Below, in pieces: positions 32,405-42,988 of a stretch of 64,000 bases of DNA. A model generated the notes under the pieces. The model was not told where the DNA came from and did not search any database. It worked only from the letters and a program-made list of their open reading frames with translations. The stretch is taken from positions 30,823 through 94,822 of the forward strand of contig MU119422.1 in assembly GCA_014904845.1 (NCBI GenBank). Reading direction: 5' to 3'. A program made the position numbers and the translations under genes. Origin of the DNA: Acephala macrosclerotiorum (taxonomy: Eukaryota > Ascomycota > Leotiomycetes > Helotiales > Mollisiaceae). How positions within the stretch are numbered: position 1 is the first letter of the stretch; every line of letters begins with the position of its first letter.

Positions 32405-33109
32405 ATGCCGAAGCTCCAGGTTGTTTGGCCAAAAGATGGCCCAGGAGGCTCCAAGAAACGAGGCTTTGTCAAGGGACTTCGTGACATAGTAGGCGGCAAA
32501 GGGCCAGACATGTTCCTTCAGCGCAAAGGAGACGGCACAGCGATCGCGCCTGAGCAATGGGGCAACTGGTAAGATCAAGCCTATCTTCTTGGTCGATCAG
32601 CTGCTCATTGTGTTAGGGATTCGTACCATAATGCTGGGATAGATGTCCTGGAGAGATCAAATCCCAACCGTCTCTTGACCAGTTCCAGAGGGTCAAAGAG
32701 ATACGACCCCAGGACTCGAACATACAAGCACTGGGCATGGCCGAATGATTGGAATGGCCAGGGCTCCCAATTCGTGGGTCTTGGTCCGAATGGTGTTGGA
32801 TATCCAAGATTCACACAACGCGAACAACGGTACATTCAGCGCCAACAGAGGCGCGGACGGCCTCTTGATTTTGAGAAGCTTGACCATTGGAATCACAACG
32901 GACCAGAGGTTTGTTCTCCTATGAATATATGATGCTCGTGTGTTGATGGTCCGCAGAGATTTCGACAAGAGCACGACTGGTTCTGGCAGGAAGCCCATAG
33001 GTTAGGAACCAACCGGTTATTTGGGCCACTTGGAATGCGCATGGGTCCTGATCCCAGTCTCCTAATGCATCAAGAATTGCCGTATGACCCAGTCAGTTGG
33101 AATTGGTAG
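32405..33109 (+). CDS. Small Trp/Asn/Gly-rich hypothetical protein
   Basis: Three exons (32405-32568, 32617-32908, 32957-33109) with two 48-nt introns give 202 residues. No exon stands out as a long open frame, but both joins keep one coherent reading. The ATG is the first after an in-frame TAA at 32396. The protein starts MPKLQVVWPKDGPGGSKKRG and carries recurring Trp-Asn motifs: PEQWGNWDS, WPNDWNGQGSQF, DHWNHNGPE and the final DPVSWNW. Between them is a basic helical part (TQREQRYIQRQQRRGR). No signal peptide, membrane helix or known domain. Function unknown. Confidence 0.6.
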
Positions 33110-33809
33110 GAGCCAGTGTCAATGCCGTTGCTTGACTTAGGCCCCGTGATTGAGGCGGAACATAAATAGCAAACTTGGGTACCTGCTGAATGTCGATGGG
33201 GATCTGCCAAAACACCTGCTTGGCAAAAGGTGTACATCCTACAGTTTTAGCAGTAGAGATCCTTCAAAATCCTTCAAAGGAAGCGGACCAGCATGCAGAG
33301 CCCACAAGTGTCCAGGAAAGGTTGCCACACCAATCTACACGTGACGTGCCGAGCTTTTGCTGGCTCACCAACCGGGAAGGCGTAAATCTGGACCACAAGG
33401 AAAAGATGTAGCGACTCCGCAGAGTTCAGACTCCCAGCTGTATCTCTTACAATCCTGAACCTTCTGTGAGGCATAGGAGGTCATGCTTGAGACTCCCGTT
33501 TAGGAACTCCGGGAGTCCGTCTGCAGAAGGAAGGTCTGCCGAGCGCTAGTGCGTGCACCTCCAACCTTGCTTCCCCACTACTTTCCATTCTTTCCCCGTA
33601 ACCCCACACATATGCGATTGCAAACATGCAGCGGCATGAGATGGTAGGTAAAGCCATGGCTGAGAGATAATCCAGAGCCTCACAAGATGCTCAAGCCTCC
33701 GCTATACCTGCCATTCAACATGTGTTGAGATTTTGGCTGAAGTTTCAGCCGCCACTATGGTGCGAGTATATCTCCCCTCCTGCCCCAGCTTTCCCACGCC
33801 CCTACACCG
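33110..33809. other. Intergenic, no gene seen
   Basis: 700 bp upstream of the monooxygenase, no supportable gene or repeat. Confidence 0.35.
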
Positions 33810-35837
33810 ATGCCCAGCACCTCAATTGAAATAATTTGCAAAGAAATCATGGGAAGCATCGCTATGGAGCCTTCAAACGGCGTACCGTCTGCAGAACGTG
33901 TCGAAGGGGGCTCGTTCCCTCTTGCGTTTGCAACGCTTCCACATGTCAAACAGTCGGGACCAGTGGATGCCGACGTGGTAGTTACCAAATGGGTTGAGGT
34001 CTTCAACGAGACAATCGGATCTGCAGACCTAGCTGTCGTGTCCGACCTCTTTCTCGAAGAATCGTACTGGCGAGATCAACTCTGCCTTTCTTGGGACCTC
34101 CACACCCTTCATGGTCCATCGAAGATTGTCGAACTCCTCAAGCAATTGAAAGGCTGCCGAATAAAATCTCTCACACTCGACAAGACCTCCTCTGTCCGCT
34201 CTCCGCAGACTTCAGAGCTTGGAATCGAAGCCAAAATCCCGAATATACAAGCCTTTCTAAAGGTCGAGACAGATGTTGGCAAGGGACAAGGCCTTGTACG
34301 GCTGGTGAACGAAGGCGGGAAGTGGAAAGCCCTCATACTCTTCACTTTCCTCAAGGAATTGACAGGGCATGAAGAAGGAGTTGGTAGAAGACGACCTCTT
34401 GGAGCTGAGCATGGAGGGCATACCTCGAAAGAGAACTGGTCGGACCAAAGGAAGGTGGAGGAAAACTTTGAGAATGGAGAAGACCCCACGGCTCTAATAG
34501 TCGGTAAGCGAGTCGTTCTTTCCTCATCAAGCGTAGCTAATTGGAGAAGGTGCTGGACAAAACGGACTCTCTGCGGCAGCGAGACTCAAGATGCTCGGCA
34601 TCAAGTCCTTGATCGTCGATCGAGAAGAACGGATTGGCGATAATTGGAGGTCGAGATACCATAGGCTATGTCTGCATGACTGCGTATGGTTCGACCACCT
34701 GCCCTACCTACCGTTTCCCGAATCGTGGCCCATCTTCACACCTAAAGATAAGCTGGGAGATTGGTTTGAGTCGTATGTGAAGTTGTTGGACTTGAATGCA
34801 TGGGTACGGACGACCGTAACGAAGTCTTCATGGGATGATGCTAGTGGAAAGTGGACCATCTCGCTCGAGCGAAGGCTAGGGGATACAACCGAGACTCGCG
34901 TCGTGCATCCAAAGGTGAGTTGTGTCCCCTTCCGAGGCTGCGAGATAGTTAACAGTTTTAGTATGTCATCTTGGCCACCGGTCATGCAGGAGAGGCCAAC
35001 TTTCCCGTCATCAGCGGCATGTCGTCGTTCAAGGGAAAGGTGTTCCATTCGTCCAAGTTCCTAGGAGCGACTCCAGCCCAAGGACAAAATAAGCGAGCCA
35101 TAATCGTTGGTTGTTGCAACTCTGGCCATGACATCGCTCAAGATCTGTATGAAAATGGTTACGATGTTACCATGGTCCAACGATCCTCAACTCTCGTGCT
35201 AAACTCCGAGACAAATTTGATGCATATGTCTGATCTGTATGGTGAAGACTCTCCACCAACAGCAGACGCGGATGTGTTGAATTGGAGTACCCCACTACCA
35301 ATTGTGGGAACATTGAACAAGGACACGACCAGGATCCAGGAGAAGCAGGATGCCGCCACACTTCGAGGTCTTGAGAAGGTAGGATTCAAGCTCGACAGTG
35401 GACCTGGCAATTCCGGTCTTTGGATCAAGTATCTTCAGCGAGGCGGAGGGTACTATATCGATGTCGGATGCAGTCAGCTCATCATCGATGGTAAGATCAA
35501 GGTCAAGCAGGGTTGTGAGATTAGTGAGATTGTCCCAGATGGGGTTGTGTTCTCGGATGGTCAGAAACTAGAAGCAGATGAGATCATCTTCGCAACTGGG
35601 TATCAGAATATGCGTACCCAGGCTCGTACCATCTTTGGAGACAAGCTCTATGATCGGGTCAAGGATGTCTGGGGACTTGATGAGGAAGGTGAGCTGAGAA
35701 CAATGTGGCGGAAGAGTGGACATCCTGGGTTCTGGTTCATGGGTGGGAACCTGGCTATGTGTAGGTGGTTCTCCAGGACTCTGGCTTTGCAGATCAAGGG
35801 CTTGGAAGAAGGTCTGTACAAGTATGAAGACTTGTAG
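33810..35837 (+). CDS. FAD-dependent monooxygenase (FMO/YUCCA-like) with N-terminal NTF2-like domain
   Basis: Three exons (33810-34503, 34550-34914, 34962-35837; introns of 46 and 47 nt) give 644 residues. Residues about 50-200 look like a SnoaL/NTF2-like domain (KWVEVFNETIGSADLAVVSD, SYWRDQLCLSWDLHTL). The first intron splits the FAD-binding Gly motif, producing IVGAGQNGLSAAARL. Then come DNWRSRYHRLCLHD, YVILATGHAG, a second dinucleotide motif IIVGCCNSGHDIAQDL for NADPH, and FATGYQNMR near the end. The C-terminus GHPGFWFMGGNLAMCRW is typical of this fungal subfamily. It should oxygenate a small substrate in the cytosol; the substrate is unknown. A Zn2Cys6 regulator follows 356 bp downstream on the same strand. 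Confidence 0.82.
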
Positions 35838-36193
35838 ACTAAATCTTGAAGGAAAGCTAGGTACATCTGTTAGGAAGTCACGAGGTTTTGTGTTTCTAGG
35901 CGACGTAGAATAGAAGCCATAGATGATGATTTCGTTGAAACTGACGTCTCTCATTGGGCCTCCCGAAATTGTGAATTCTAGAAACAAGGTGCCTAGGTAG
36001 CGTTGAATTGAGTGAGCACACGTGACCATCCCATCAACTCCTTTCCGGATTAGTCCAGCTTAGCGATCCTTGGCTTCGCCCCAATCCTAACTTCCCTCAT
36101 CTCCTCTTTCAACGCCGTCCTAACTATGCATCGACTCGGGTCTCTAAGTCGCAACCTTTTAGCTCTATCAGATGATACCGCTTGACACACACA

Positions 36194-38240
36194 ATGACGA
36201 GCAGCGAGGATGGAGCCATGGACATCGGCTCAGCTCACCTCGAAGATGAAACACGTGATCCAGCAAAGAATGCCAAAAGATCCTGTAATAATTGCAGGCA
36301 GCAAAAGGTAGAGAGACTTTGCGTATTGCATGAAGATTTATTGACCTCTTTAAGTTGAAATGTGATGTGATTCAGTCTCCTTTCAAAGCATGTTCTCGAT
36401 GCCGCCGACTACAGAAAGAATGCAAGGTCGAGAGAGAATTCAAACGTGTTGGCAAGCGGGAGTGAATCGTTCTTGGCACTACATTTGATCGTATACTAAG
36501 TCTTGTAGTAAATATGCTGCGATGCAACGCGAAATTGATGATCTTCGTCGTCTATTGAAACTTGCCACTCAAGCCAATGCTTCCAACGCTGGTCAAGCAT
36601 TGCCAAAGGCTGCCGTTCCTGAAGATCCAGGTTCAGGAAGTACCACGAAGCCACGCCAATTGGGAGATGTCGAGCTTCCAGGAGAAGTCGTTGAGGAGCT
36701 TTTCAAAGAGTAAGCAATCTTCGCTCCTCTATCACCTTTCTGACAAGTCAGATATTTCACCCAATATCATCCCGATCCCGAATCCACTCCAGATCATTAC
36801 TTTGACCTGTCACCTCTGCTAGGATGGTCAATTATCATTGTGGCAGAACGTCGTTTCCTGCATGGACCGCCCTTGCTAGATGCTTTGGCCACGGACTACA
36901 ACAAGCTCCTTTGGTCCACTACCTCAGAGAACCCTCAACCCTTCCACGTGGTCAAAGCTCTTTGTCTGATATGTACCTGGCCGTTACCATCAACTACGAA
37001 TCCATCAGATTCTACGTACTCGTTAAGTAGCTTGATAATAAGCATTGCTCTGCAGAACGTGCTGGACTTCCCAATTCAGATGCAATTCTCGAGAAAGACA
37101 ATCAACGAGGACGAACAGCGGGATAGAAGATTGACATGGGCTGCTTGCAACATCGTCGCACAGTGGTAAGTCCCCTCTGGCACATTTGATTTGTGCTGAC
37201 CTGTTTCAGCACATCCACAGCGTACGGTTTCCCATCTCAAGCCAACTTTGATCGACTTTTGGGCTCGGACTTTATTTTCCTGTCTGCGTATAATTTCCCC
37301 AAAGATCTTCTGGACCATCTTCTAATTGCGCAGTTGTATGCAACTATTGGTACGACTTTGTATGGCAAAGCATCAGATCCCAACGGTCTGCCTCTTGAAG
37401 ATGAGAGAGCCCCAGCATACAATCACGTGAAATCCTTGTATGGAGAACTCACGAGGAAACTTGGCCATGCTCTTGCTCTTCCAAGTGAGCCAAATCTTGT
37501 CAAAGTTATTGAATCATGCTAAATAAGTGCAGTGACCACGGAAATTTTTCCTACTCGCAGCCAATGTCCATCTAAACGCATTCGCATTCTTCCTCCCCGC
37601 ATCTGTCCGCGAAGCAGGACTCCTCAATCTTTTCAATGCAGCATGCACGTTCATCGAAAAAGTCATGGACTTCGAGACTTCGACCGGAACTCTGCTCGAA
37701 CACTGCACCAACATCATGACGCAAAGCTTCTTTTCCTCGATCTTCGCACTGTTAAAACTGCTTCACAGTTCTTTCTCCGCAAAGATCAACGTCGAACATG
37801 GCAAAGCATCTTTCAATGCAGCAATAGTTGCTCTGCGAAGGATGTCGATCCGAAACGACGATGTCTGTTCTAGGATGGCGGTCAGAGTCCCTCAAACCGT
37901 CAAGGATTTGGTGTCCGGTTACTGGTCCACGATCGACGTAGATCCTCTGGAGCTCAAGATCAGAACTCGCATGAGTATGAATCATAATTACGACGCCATG
38001 TGGCATTGGTTGGCTGCTAGACGACGGGAGTCACAAAGCCGTGATATAAGCTCTGCCACGGTACATGAGAGGGGCCCAACAATGTCAGAGCCTAACTTGA
38101 CACAGCCAGAAATACCAGGTCTTGCACCGCTTGCGATAGTCAACCCCAGCGACTTCGAGTTGTTCAATAACATGGACTGGATTCTGGGCGATCTGGCTTG
38201 TGGACCATACAACTTTAAGGCTCAAATTCCTCCTATGTGA
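36194..38240 (+). CDS. Zn2Cys6 transcription factor with fungal MHR domain
   Basis: Six exons (36194-36307, 36355-36461, 36509-36709, 36752-37165, 37210-37484, 37561-38240) give 596 residues. The first intron lies inside the Zn2Cys6 cluster. Splicing gives SCNNCRQQKLKCD followed by ACSRCRRLQKEC, a CX2CX6CX9CX2CX6C arrangement. A coiled coil follows (AAMQREIDDLRRLLKLA), then the middle homology region: ELFKEYFTQYHP, FDLSPLLGWSIIIVAERR, VVKALCLICTWPLP, LTWAACNIVAQ. The layout resembles War1-type regulators, but I do not assign orthology. The fifth intron (37485-37560) is the least certain; another junction there is possible. It may regulate the adjacent monooxygenase, inferred from position only. 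Confidence 0.78.
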
Positions 38241-38620
38241 AAAGCGGGATGGGATTCAAAAACCCGATCATACACCAGCTGCATCGCGGACGCGGGACGC
38301 CTCGGGCCCTCCCACCATTTCCTCTTTCTCTAATTCTCTAACCATATAACTTGAGTACAAATGAGATGGGTGCCACAGTCAACGCCTCTAATCCTAGCAA
38401 ATTCACTGCCTGGTCAGCATGAAGCGCATCAGTATTCGCTCCGTGGACACCTGAAAACCTGCTGCGAACAAGATTTCCAAGAGCCTGATTGCCGCTAGAG
38501 ATCTTGCAGCGTACATCCGAAAAGTACCAGCAAGATATGCCACAGCACCTTGAAAGATACCGAAGAAGCTAAATTCCATCGGATCAGCACTGGCAATCAA
38601 TTGGACTCTCTGGTCGAATT
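38241..38620. other. Intergenic or 3' part of the next hypothetical gene
   Basis: A minus-strand frame (38684-38403) contains helical sequence such as GAVAYLAGTFRMYAARSL and could be a second exon of the hypothetical gene at 38621-38959. The only in-frame junction I found implies a 35-nt intron, which is too short. Confidence 0.25.
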
Positions 38621-38959
38621 CTAAACCAAGATTAAAATCCCTCTCACTGTCGCGACACCGACAGCTCCTGCCTTCGTCAGACACAAACGAGCCTCTAGTG
38701 ACCTCTCGCTGAGAGATATGATTTGGACTTTAAGGCAGAGACTCGGTTGGATGATGGCTTGGCGGAAGGTTGGGGGCTTTTTTTGGCAGGAAGTACAGCC
38801 TTTGCCTTCGCACTTTTTGCATGATGAGGTCGAAATTTCGTGTTCGGATGTGTGGGTCTCAGACTCAGGACTGGTGGGTGGAAGCCTGGTTGTATTGAGA
38901 AGCTTGAAGTAGGGAGCATCGTTGAAAAGAGGGATAAATCTTATACCTTTGGCAGGCAT
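38621..38959 (-). CDS. Hypothetical protein with CxxC pair
   Basis: An open frame of 112 residues begins MPAKGIRFIPLFNDAPYF and contains CKKCEGKGCTSCQKK, a CxxC-x4-CxxC cluster like a minimal DnaJ-type or rubredoxin-type zinc site. No known family. The C-terminal part may be intronic, with the real gene continuing toward 38403. Confidence 0.35.
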   Translation of the reverse strand: MPAKGIRFIPLFNDAPYFKLLNTTRLPPTSPESETHTSEHEISTSSCKKCEGKGCTSCQKKPPTFRQAIIQPSLCLKVQIISLSERSLEARLCLTKAGAVGVATVRGILILV

Positions 38960-39261
38960 GATGAATGTTCGACTTCGATTTTATACTCATTCCTTTGTGC
39001 GTTTTTTATGAATGACCCAGACATTGTAAAGATGAGGACGACACGGCACTGTAGAGAATGTCAACGAATATCACGACAGCCAATGTAGAAATAAGCCATG
39101 TCTTGAGCGAAAGCCGGACTATCTAGCCCTGGTAAGAGGCTATAGGCCTTATGCTACTTTGCGTGAGAATTTAGTCCTGAAACTGCCATCACTTGGTACG
39201 TGGTGGCCACTGGCCATTCTGTCCCTCCCCACTCTCTCGTCCCAATTCCTTCCACCCCTGT

Positions 39262-39851
39262 TCACTCACAAACCCACCTAACCAACATCTCCAACTTCGC
39301 ATCCAAAGCTTCGGCAGCTGCCACCAACTCCTCCTTTTTGTTGACACCCGCAATCAACCCACTCGGCAAGTTATACATGACCTGCGTCCTCTTCTCCTCT
39401 CCAACCATCACCTCACTCACTAGAACTTCAACAGGAACAGCTAACCCAGCAGTGAAATCGTGTCGAATCATCGTAATAGCAATCAATGGGTTTCCGAGGA
39501 TGATTCGCTTTGATTTGAGGCCGGAGCCGACGCCGTAGAGAGGGATCCAGGAGCCGTGGTCGAACACCTGTGTATCATCAATCTCAAATCTAATCATTTG
39601 GAGAGAAAGCAACGCACCTCAAAAATCATAAACTCATGTAGTCCAAGCACTCCCCTAATCCTCTCCTCAAACTTCTTCCTCGCCTCCTCAAAATTCTCCG
39701 CCGTGACGCCATAAACGGGTTTCTTCCAGCCGCCGATACGTTCTGGACCCCCGATCGATGAGTACAACTTATCCATCACTTCTTCGAAGGACTTCGAGGA
39801 CTGGAAAGTGAGGCGAGTGCCTTGGTAAGTCTCTGTTTTTGGAGCCGCCAT
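39262..39851 (-). CDS. DUF302 domain protein
   Basis: Two exons (39851-39618 and 39567-39262, intron 50 nt) give 179 residues. The sequence follows the DUF302 pattern: RLTFQSSKSFEEVMDKLYSS, LGLHEFMIFEVFDHGSWIPL, then KRIILGNPLIAITMIRHD, LAVPVEVLVSE and VMYNLPSGL. DUF302 proteins are small cytosolic proteins of unknown role found in bacteria and fungi. No signal peptide. Confidence 0.85.
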
Positions 39852-39949
39852 TTTAAGTTATGTTTGGAGTGCGGCGGGGTGTGGTGACTTGAGTTAGCTA
39901 GTGCTGATGGAGAAGGATGGGAAAAAGTGGTGAGGCTGTTATAAAGGAA

Positions 39950-40735
39950 ATCAAAAGATTTTAGTCCGAGGACTGAGCAATGCTCGAGCTTGAAATTATT
40001 GCTAACCGTTGGCGATGTTGTTGATACTCATGAATAGGAAGGATCAGTCGTTCGAGGGTGTGACGTCCGATCAGTAATCCCGAGGCAAGAGGAGTAAACC
40101 CGAGCAACGGACGAAGATCGGCAGTTATTCTAGCTCGAGGGAAGAGGTTCGGTAAAATCAAAAGAGTGTTCCTTTTCCATACGTACAATCCCATTGTTAA
40201 AAGAGTGTGTGAATGTTAATAGCAACCTCAAACGCAAACAACGATTCCACCTCTTTCTCATACCCTGCAGCCAGCACCAAATAGATCCTCTTCTAAGAGA
40301 GGCGCGAGTCGTGAGACAAAAATGAGAGCTTCGACAACATTCAGTACTCAGCCAAACTCAGCTATCCGAGCAAGTATAGCATTTGCTATACTATCTTAGA
40401 ATTTCAATTACTGAGCATATTCGACTCGAGAAGAAGGCTGAACAAGTGTCGTGAAAGCGTGAGAGCTTTCTAAAAAATAGATGCAACTAAGATCTTTGGC
40501 ATGCATTTGGCTCGTTGGCGATGTTTTGATGGATCAAAAGGAGGGATTTTTGGGCGCCGATGGTATAACATCGAACTGTATTTAAAGACGAAGTAGAAGG
40601 GCAATGTAAAAGATCAGCGATTCTCGCAAATTTCAAATCAAGGAAAGACTTTGGGTGAAAGATCAAAAGAATGTTCTTTCTTGGTATACATATCGCTATT
40701 GTTGAAAAAGTGTGTGTGCGCTGATGGGCTCATCC
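39950..40735. repeat. Diverged direct duplication, about 503 bp apart
   Basis: GGCGATGTT at 40013 and 40516 and the block ATCAAAAGA(A/G)TGTTC ... TATTGTT/CATTGTT ... AGTGTGTG at about 40157-40212 and 40660-40715 recur at a constant offset near 503 bp. Identity is moderate. No coding frame. This 978-bp gap lies between the DUF302 start and the ankyrin gene's 3' end. Confidence 0.4.
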
Positions 40736-40828
40736 ACCTTCAATACGTTGACCGCTTTCCAAACACAACCCAGTGAAGACATTCACGCTTCTTCGCCTTG
40801 TCAGATGCTTTATCCCCTTTTCATTCTG

Positions 40829-42394
40829 TCAAATACTTTCTCTCCTCTTCAACTTCTTCTCCGATAGTTTCTCCCTCCTCCTTTTGTCGAAGAGGTCCAC
40901 TGCCTCCTCATACTTCATCTTCACCGCTTCTTCGTAAGCACTCTGTCCTGCTGTATTTGAAAGGAATGGATCAGCACCATGGCGCAGCAGCCACTTGATG
41001 TTCTCAATATTGGACGACCGCACAGCATAATGAAGAGGCGTTCCGAATGCGTAGGGGCCACGGACATGATCTAATCCATTGATTGGCAGCTTCTTTTTGA
41101 GATATGCCATCATAGTCAGAGCAGGTTTTTGCCTGGAGGCAGCAGCAAAATGGAGAGCGCAACAGTTCTCAATTTTTGCTTTATGGTTGATGAGAAGCTC
41201 GAATACGGGGATATCTGCAAGCTCGGCAGCGCGGTTCAGTGCTTCAGGTGAGTTGCTGATAGGCACCGAGTGGCTGTCTCCTATTCATCAAGATCTCGGA
41301 GTCAGCTAACATTTTTGTTCTCAAGAGCGAAAATGCACATCTTGGGAGTGCGTCTGGAGCAATGCACTCCAGAGAAATGCCAGAAGACGGAATAATTCTC
41401 CGAGAGATCGACACTTACCCCACAAGGGAGCTCCGAGGTTGGAGTCAGCACCTCCTTTCTCAAGCAACCATTCCGTGAGCTTCTTGTTATCGAGACATTC
41501 CCTATCGAAGATCAGAATCGATAACAAGTTTATCGGATAGTCGAATACATACGTTAAAACCATACGGCTAGAACGCCCGGCCCATGAGTAGTATGGATCA
41601 TTAGGCCGCCAGCCATGTTCGAACAGAAGCTCGAAAACAGCTAGGGAACGACTCATAACAGCAGACTCAACGATGTTGTCACTAATCGGTGCGCCTTGCT
41701 CGAGAAAGAGTTTCACAAGAGCAACGCTCCCAGTCTCGATGGCATAATTTAACCCACTATTGAGGAGTTTCCGGGCTCGATCCCATTGATCGAGAATTTG
41801 AAGAATACGATTGCTGTCGTTTGACTCGATTGCGGCTTGCATCTCACTCCAAACACGACTTCGGATGTCACCATCGGCGGTTCTGACGTATCGCACTCGG
41901 GGTTTGGTTTGGGGAGGTGTACGTTTGGACTTGCTATGTTTTGAAGGAACCTGCTGGGCCACGGACGGGGGTATGTCGGAGCGAGGCATCGGTTGTTTGT
42001 GTTGGGAATTTTTCTGTGCTGGAGGAGGTCGCTGGGCCACAAACGGCAGCTTGTCCGGGGGAGGCGTTGGTGGCATATATTGGAGATTGTTCTGTGCGGG
42101 GGAGACCTGCTGGGGCACGCACTGTGGCCTGTTGGGGTTTGGTAGCGTATGTTGGAAATTGATATGTGATGGAGGGCCCTGCTGGGGCACGAACTGTGGC
42201 ATGTTTGGGGAAGGCGTTGTTGGCATACGTTGGTAATTGACCTGTGGCGGAGGAACTTGCTTAGGCACGAACGGTCGTTGCATCATTTGCGTCATGTAAG
42301 GCCACGACGAAATGTTTTGTTCGGCACCCATCAGTGGTGTGTATGAGAAGCTGGGGAAGGCCTGTTGATACCCATAGGTCCAGTTATGTGCCAT
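40829..42394 (-). CDS. Ankyrin-repeat protein with Pro/Gln-rich N-terminus
   Basis: Three exons (42394-41553, 41501-41419, 41280-40829) give 458 residues. Residues about 39-160 are Pro/Gln-rich with about five units of some 28 residues resembling MPQFVPQQGPPSHINFQ. Ankyrin repeats follow: LNYAIETGSVALVKLFLEQG, VFELLFEHGWRPN, LTEWLLEKGGADSNLGAP, RAAELADIPVFELLINHKA, and GTPLHYAVRSSNIENIKWLL with LRHGADPFLSN. The first intron (41502-41552) is 51 nt, a multiple of three and stop-free, so retention keeps the frame. Ankyrin repeats mediate protein binding; partner unknown. It ends with a basic helix (KRRREKLSEKKLKRRE). Confidence 0.78.
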
Positions 42395-42988
42395 CTTGCC
42401 TTAAACCACCTCTGAAGTGGTGGTGATGCTGGTAGAAAGGTATGAATTTGGAGTAGGTGTTTGAGCACGGCTTATTCGAACGATGTGTAAGCGATAAGGA
42501 GGGTGTCTCGAGGGTCGCCCACAACAGACGGTAGTTTGGTGGATCTGTCAAATATCTTGCGAACTGGTGATACAAAAGTTAGATGTTCGAGTACCTAGTG
42601 CCAATGTAAGCTGAATTCGAGGACGGTTGGAACCTCGGGGAGGGGGAAGTCGAGCAATGTTTACCTAGTTCGAGACTTGAGCTACCGCACGTCCTAATCC
42701 ACCAGTGTGTGAATATTGACGGTAATAGAAGCTATTGCCGGAGAAGAGAGTGTTCGAAGTTGGGAGTATCCGATGCTGATCGATGGAGGATGTTCTAAAG
42801 AAGATTTCGGCAGGCGGGAATGTTGATATTGATGTTGATGTGTAAGGCAGGAGCGACAGGAAGATGAACACGTGCTGAATCATGCGGCGACACTTTTGGA
42901 AGGTACGTTGGTATCCAGCAGGAACCCTCGGGCAGAACCTGAAAGTGACTTGTCATAACTAAGCTAGCATGAATACAGGCACAGGAAG
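42395..42988. other. Intergenic, no gene seen
   Basis: 594 bp upstream of the ankyrin gene. A 72-residue minus-strand frame (42883-42665) with a hydrophobic start was not supported by anything else. Confidence 0.3.

Noticed and set aside
36018..36026. CACGTG upstream of the Zn2Cys6 gene as a member of the island regulon
   Set aside because: Only the six-base core matches; the extended GGCT..CG part is absent.
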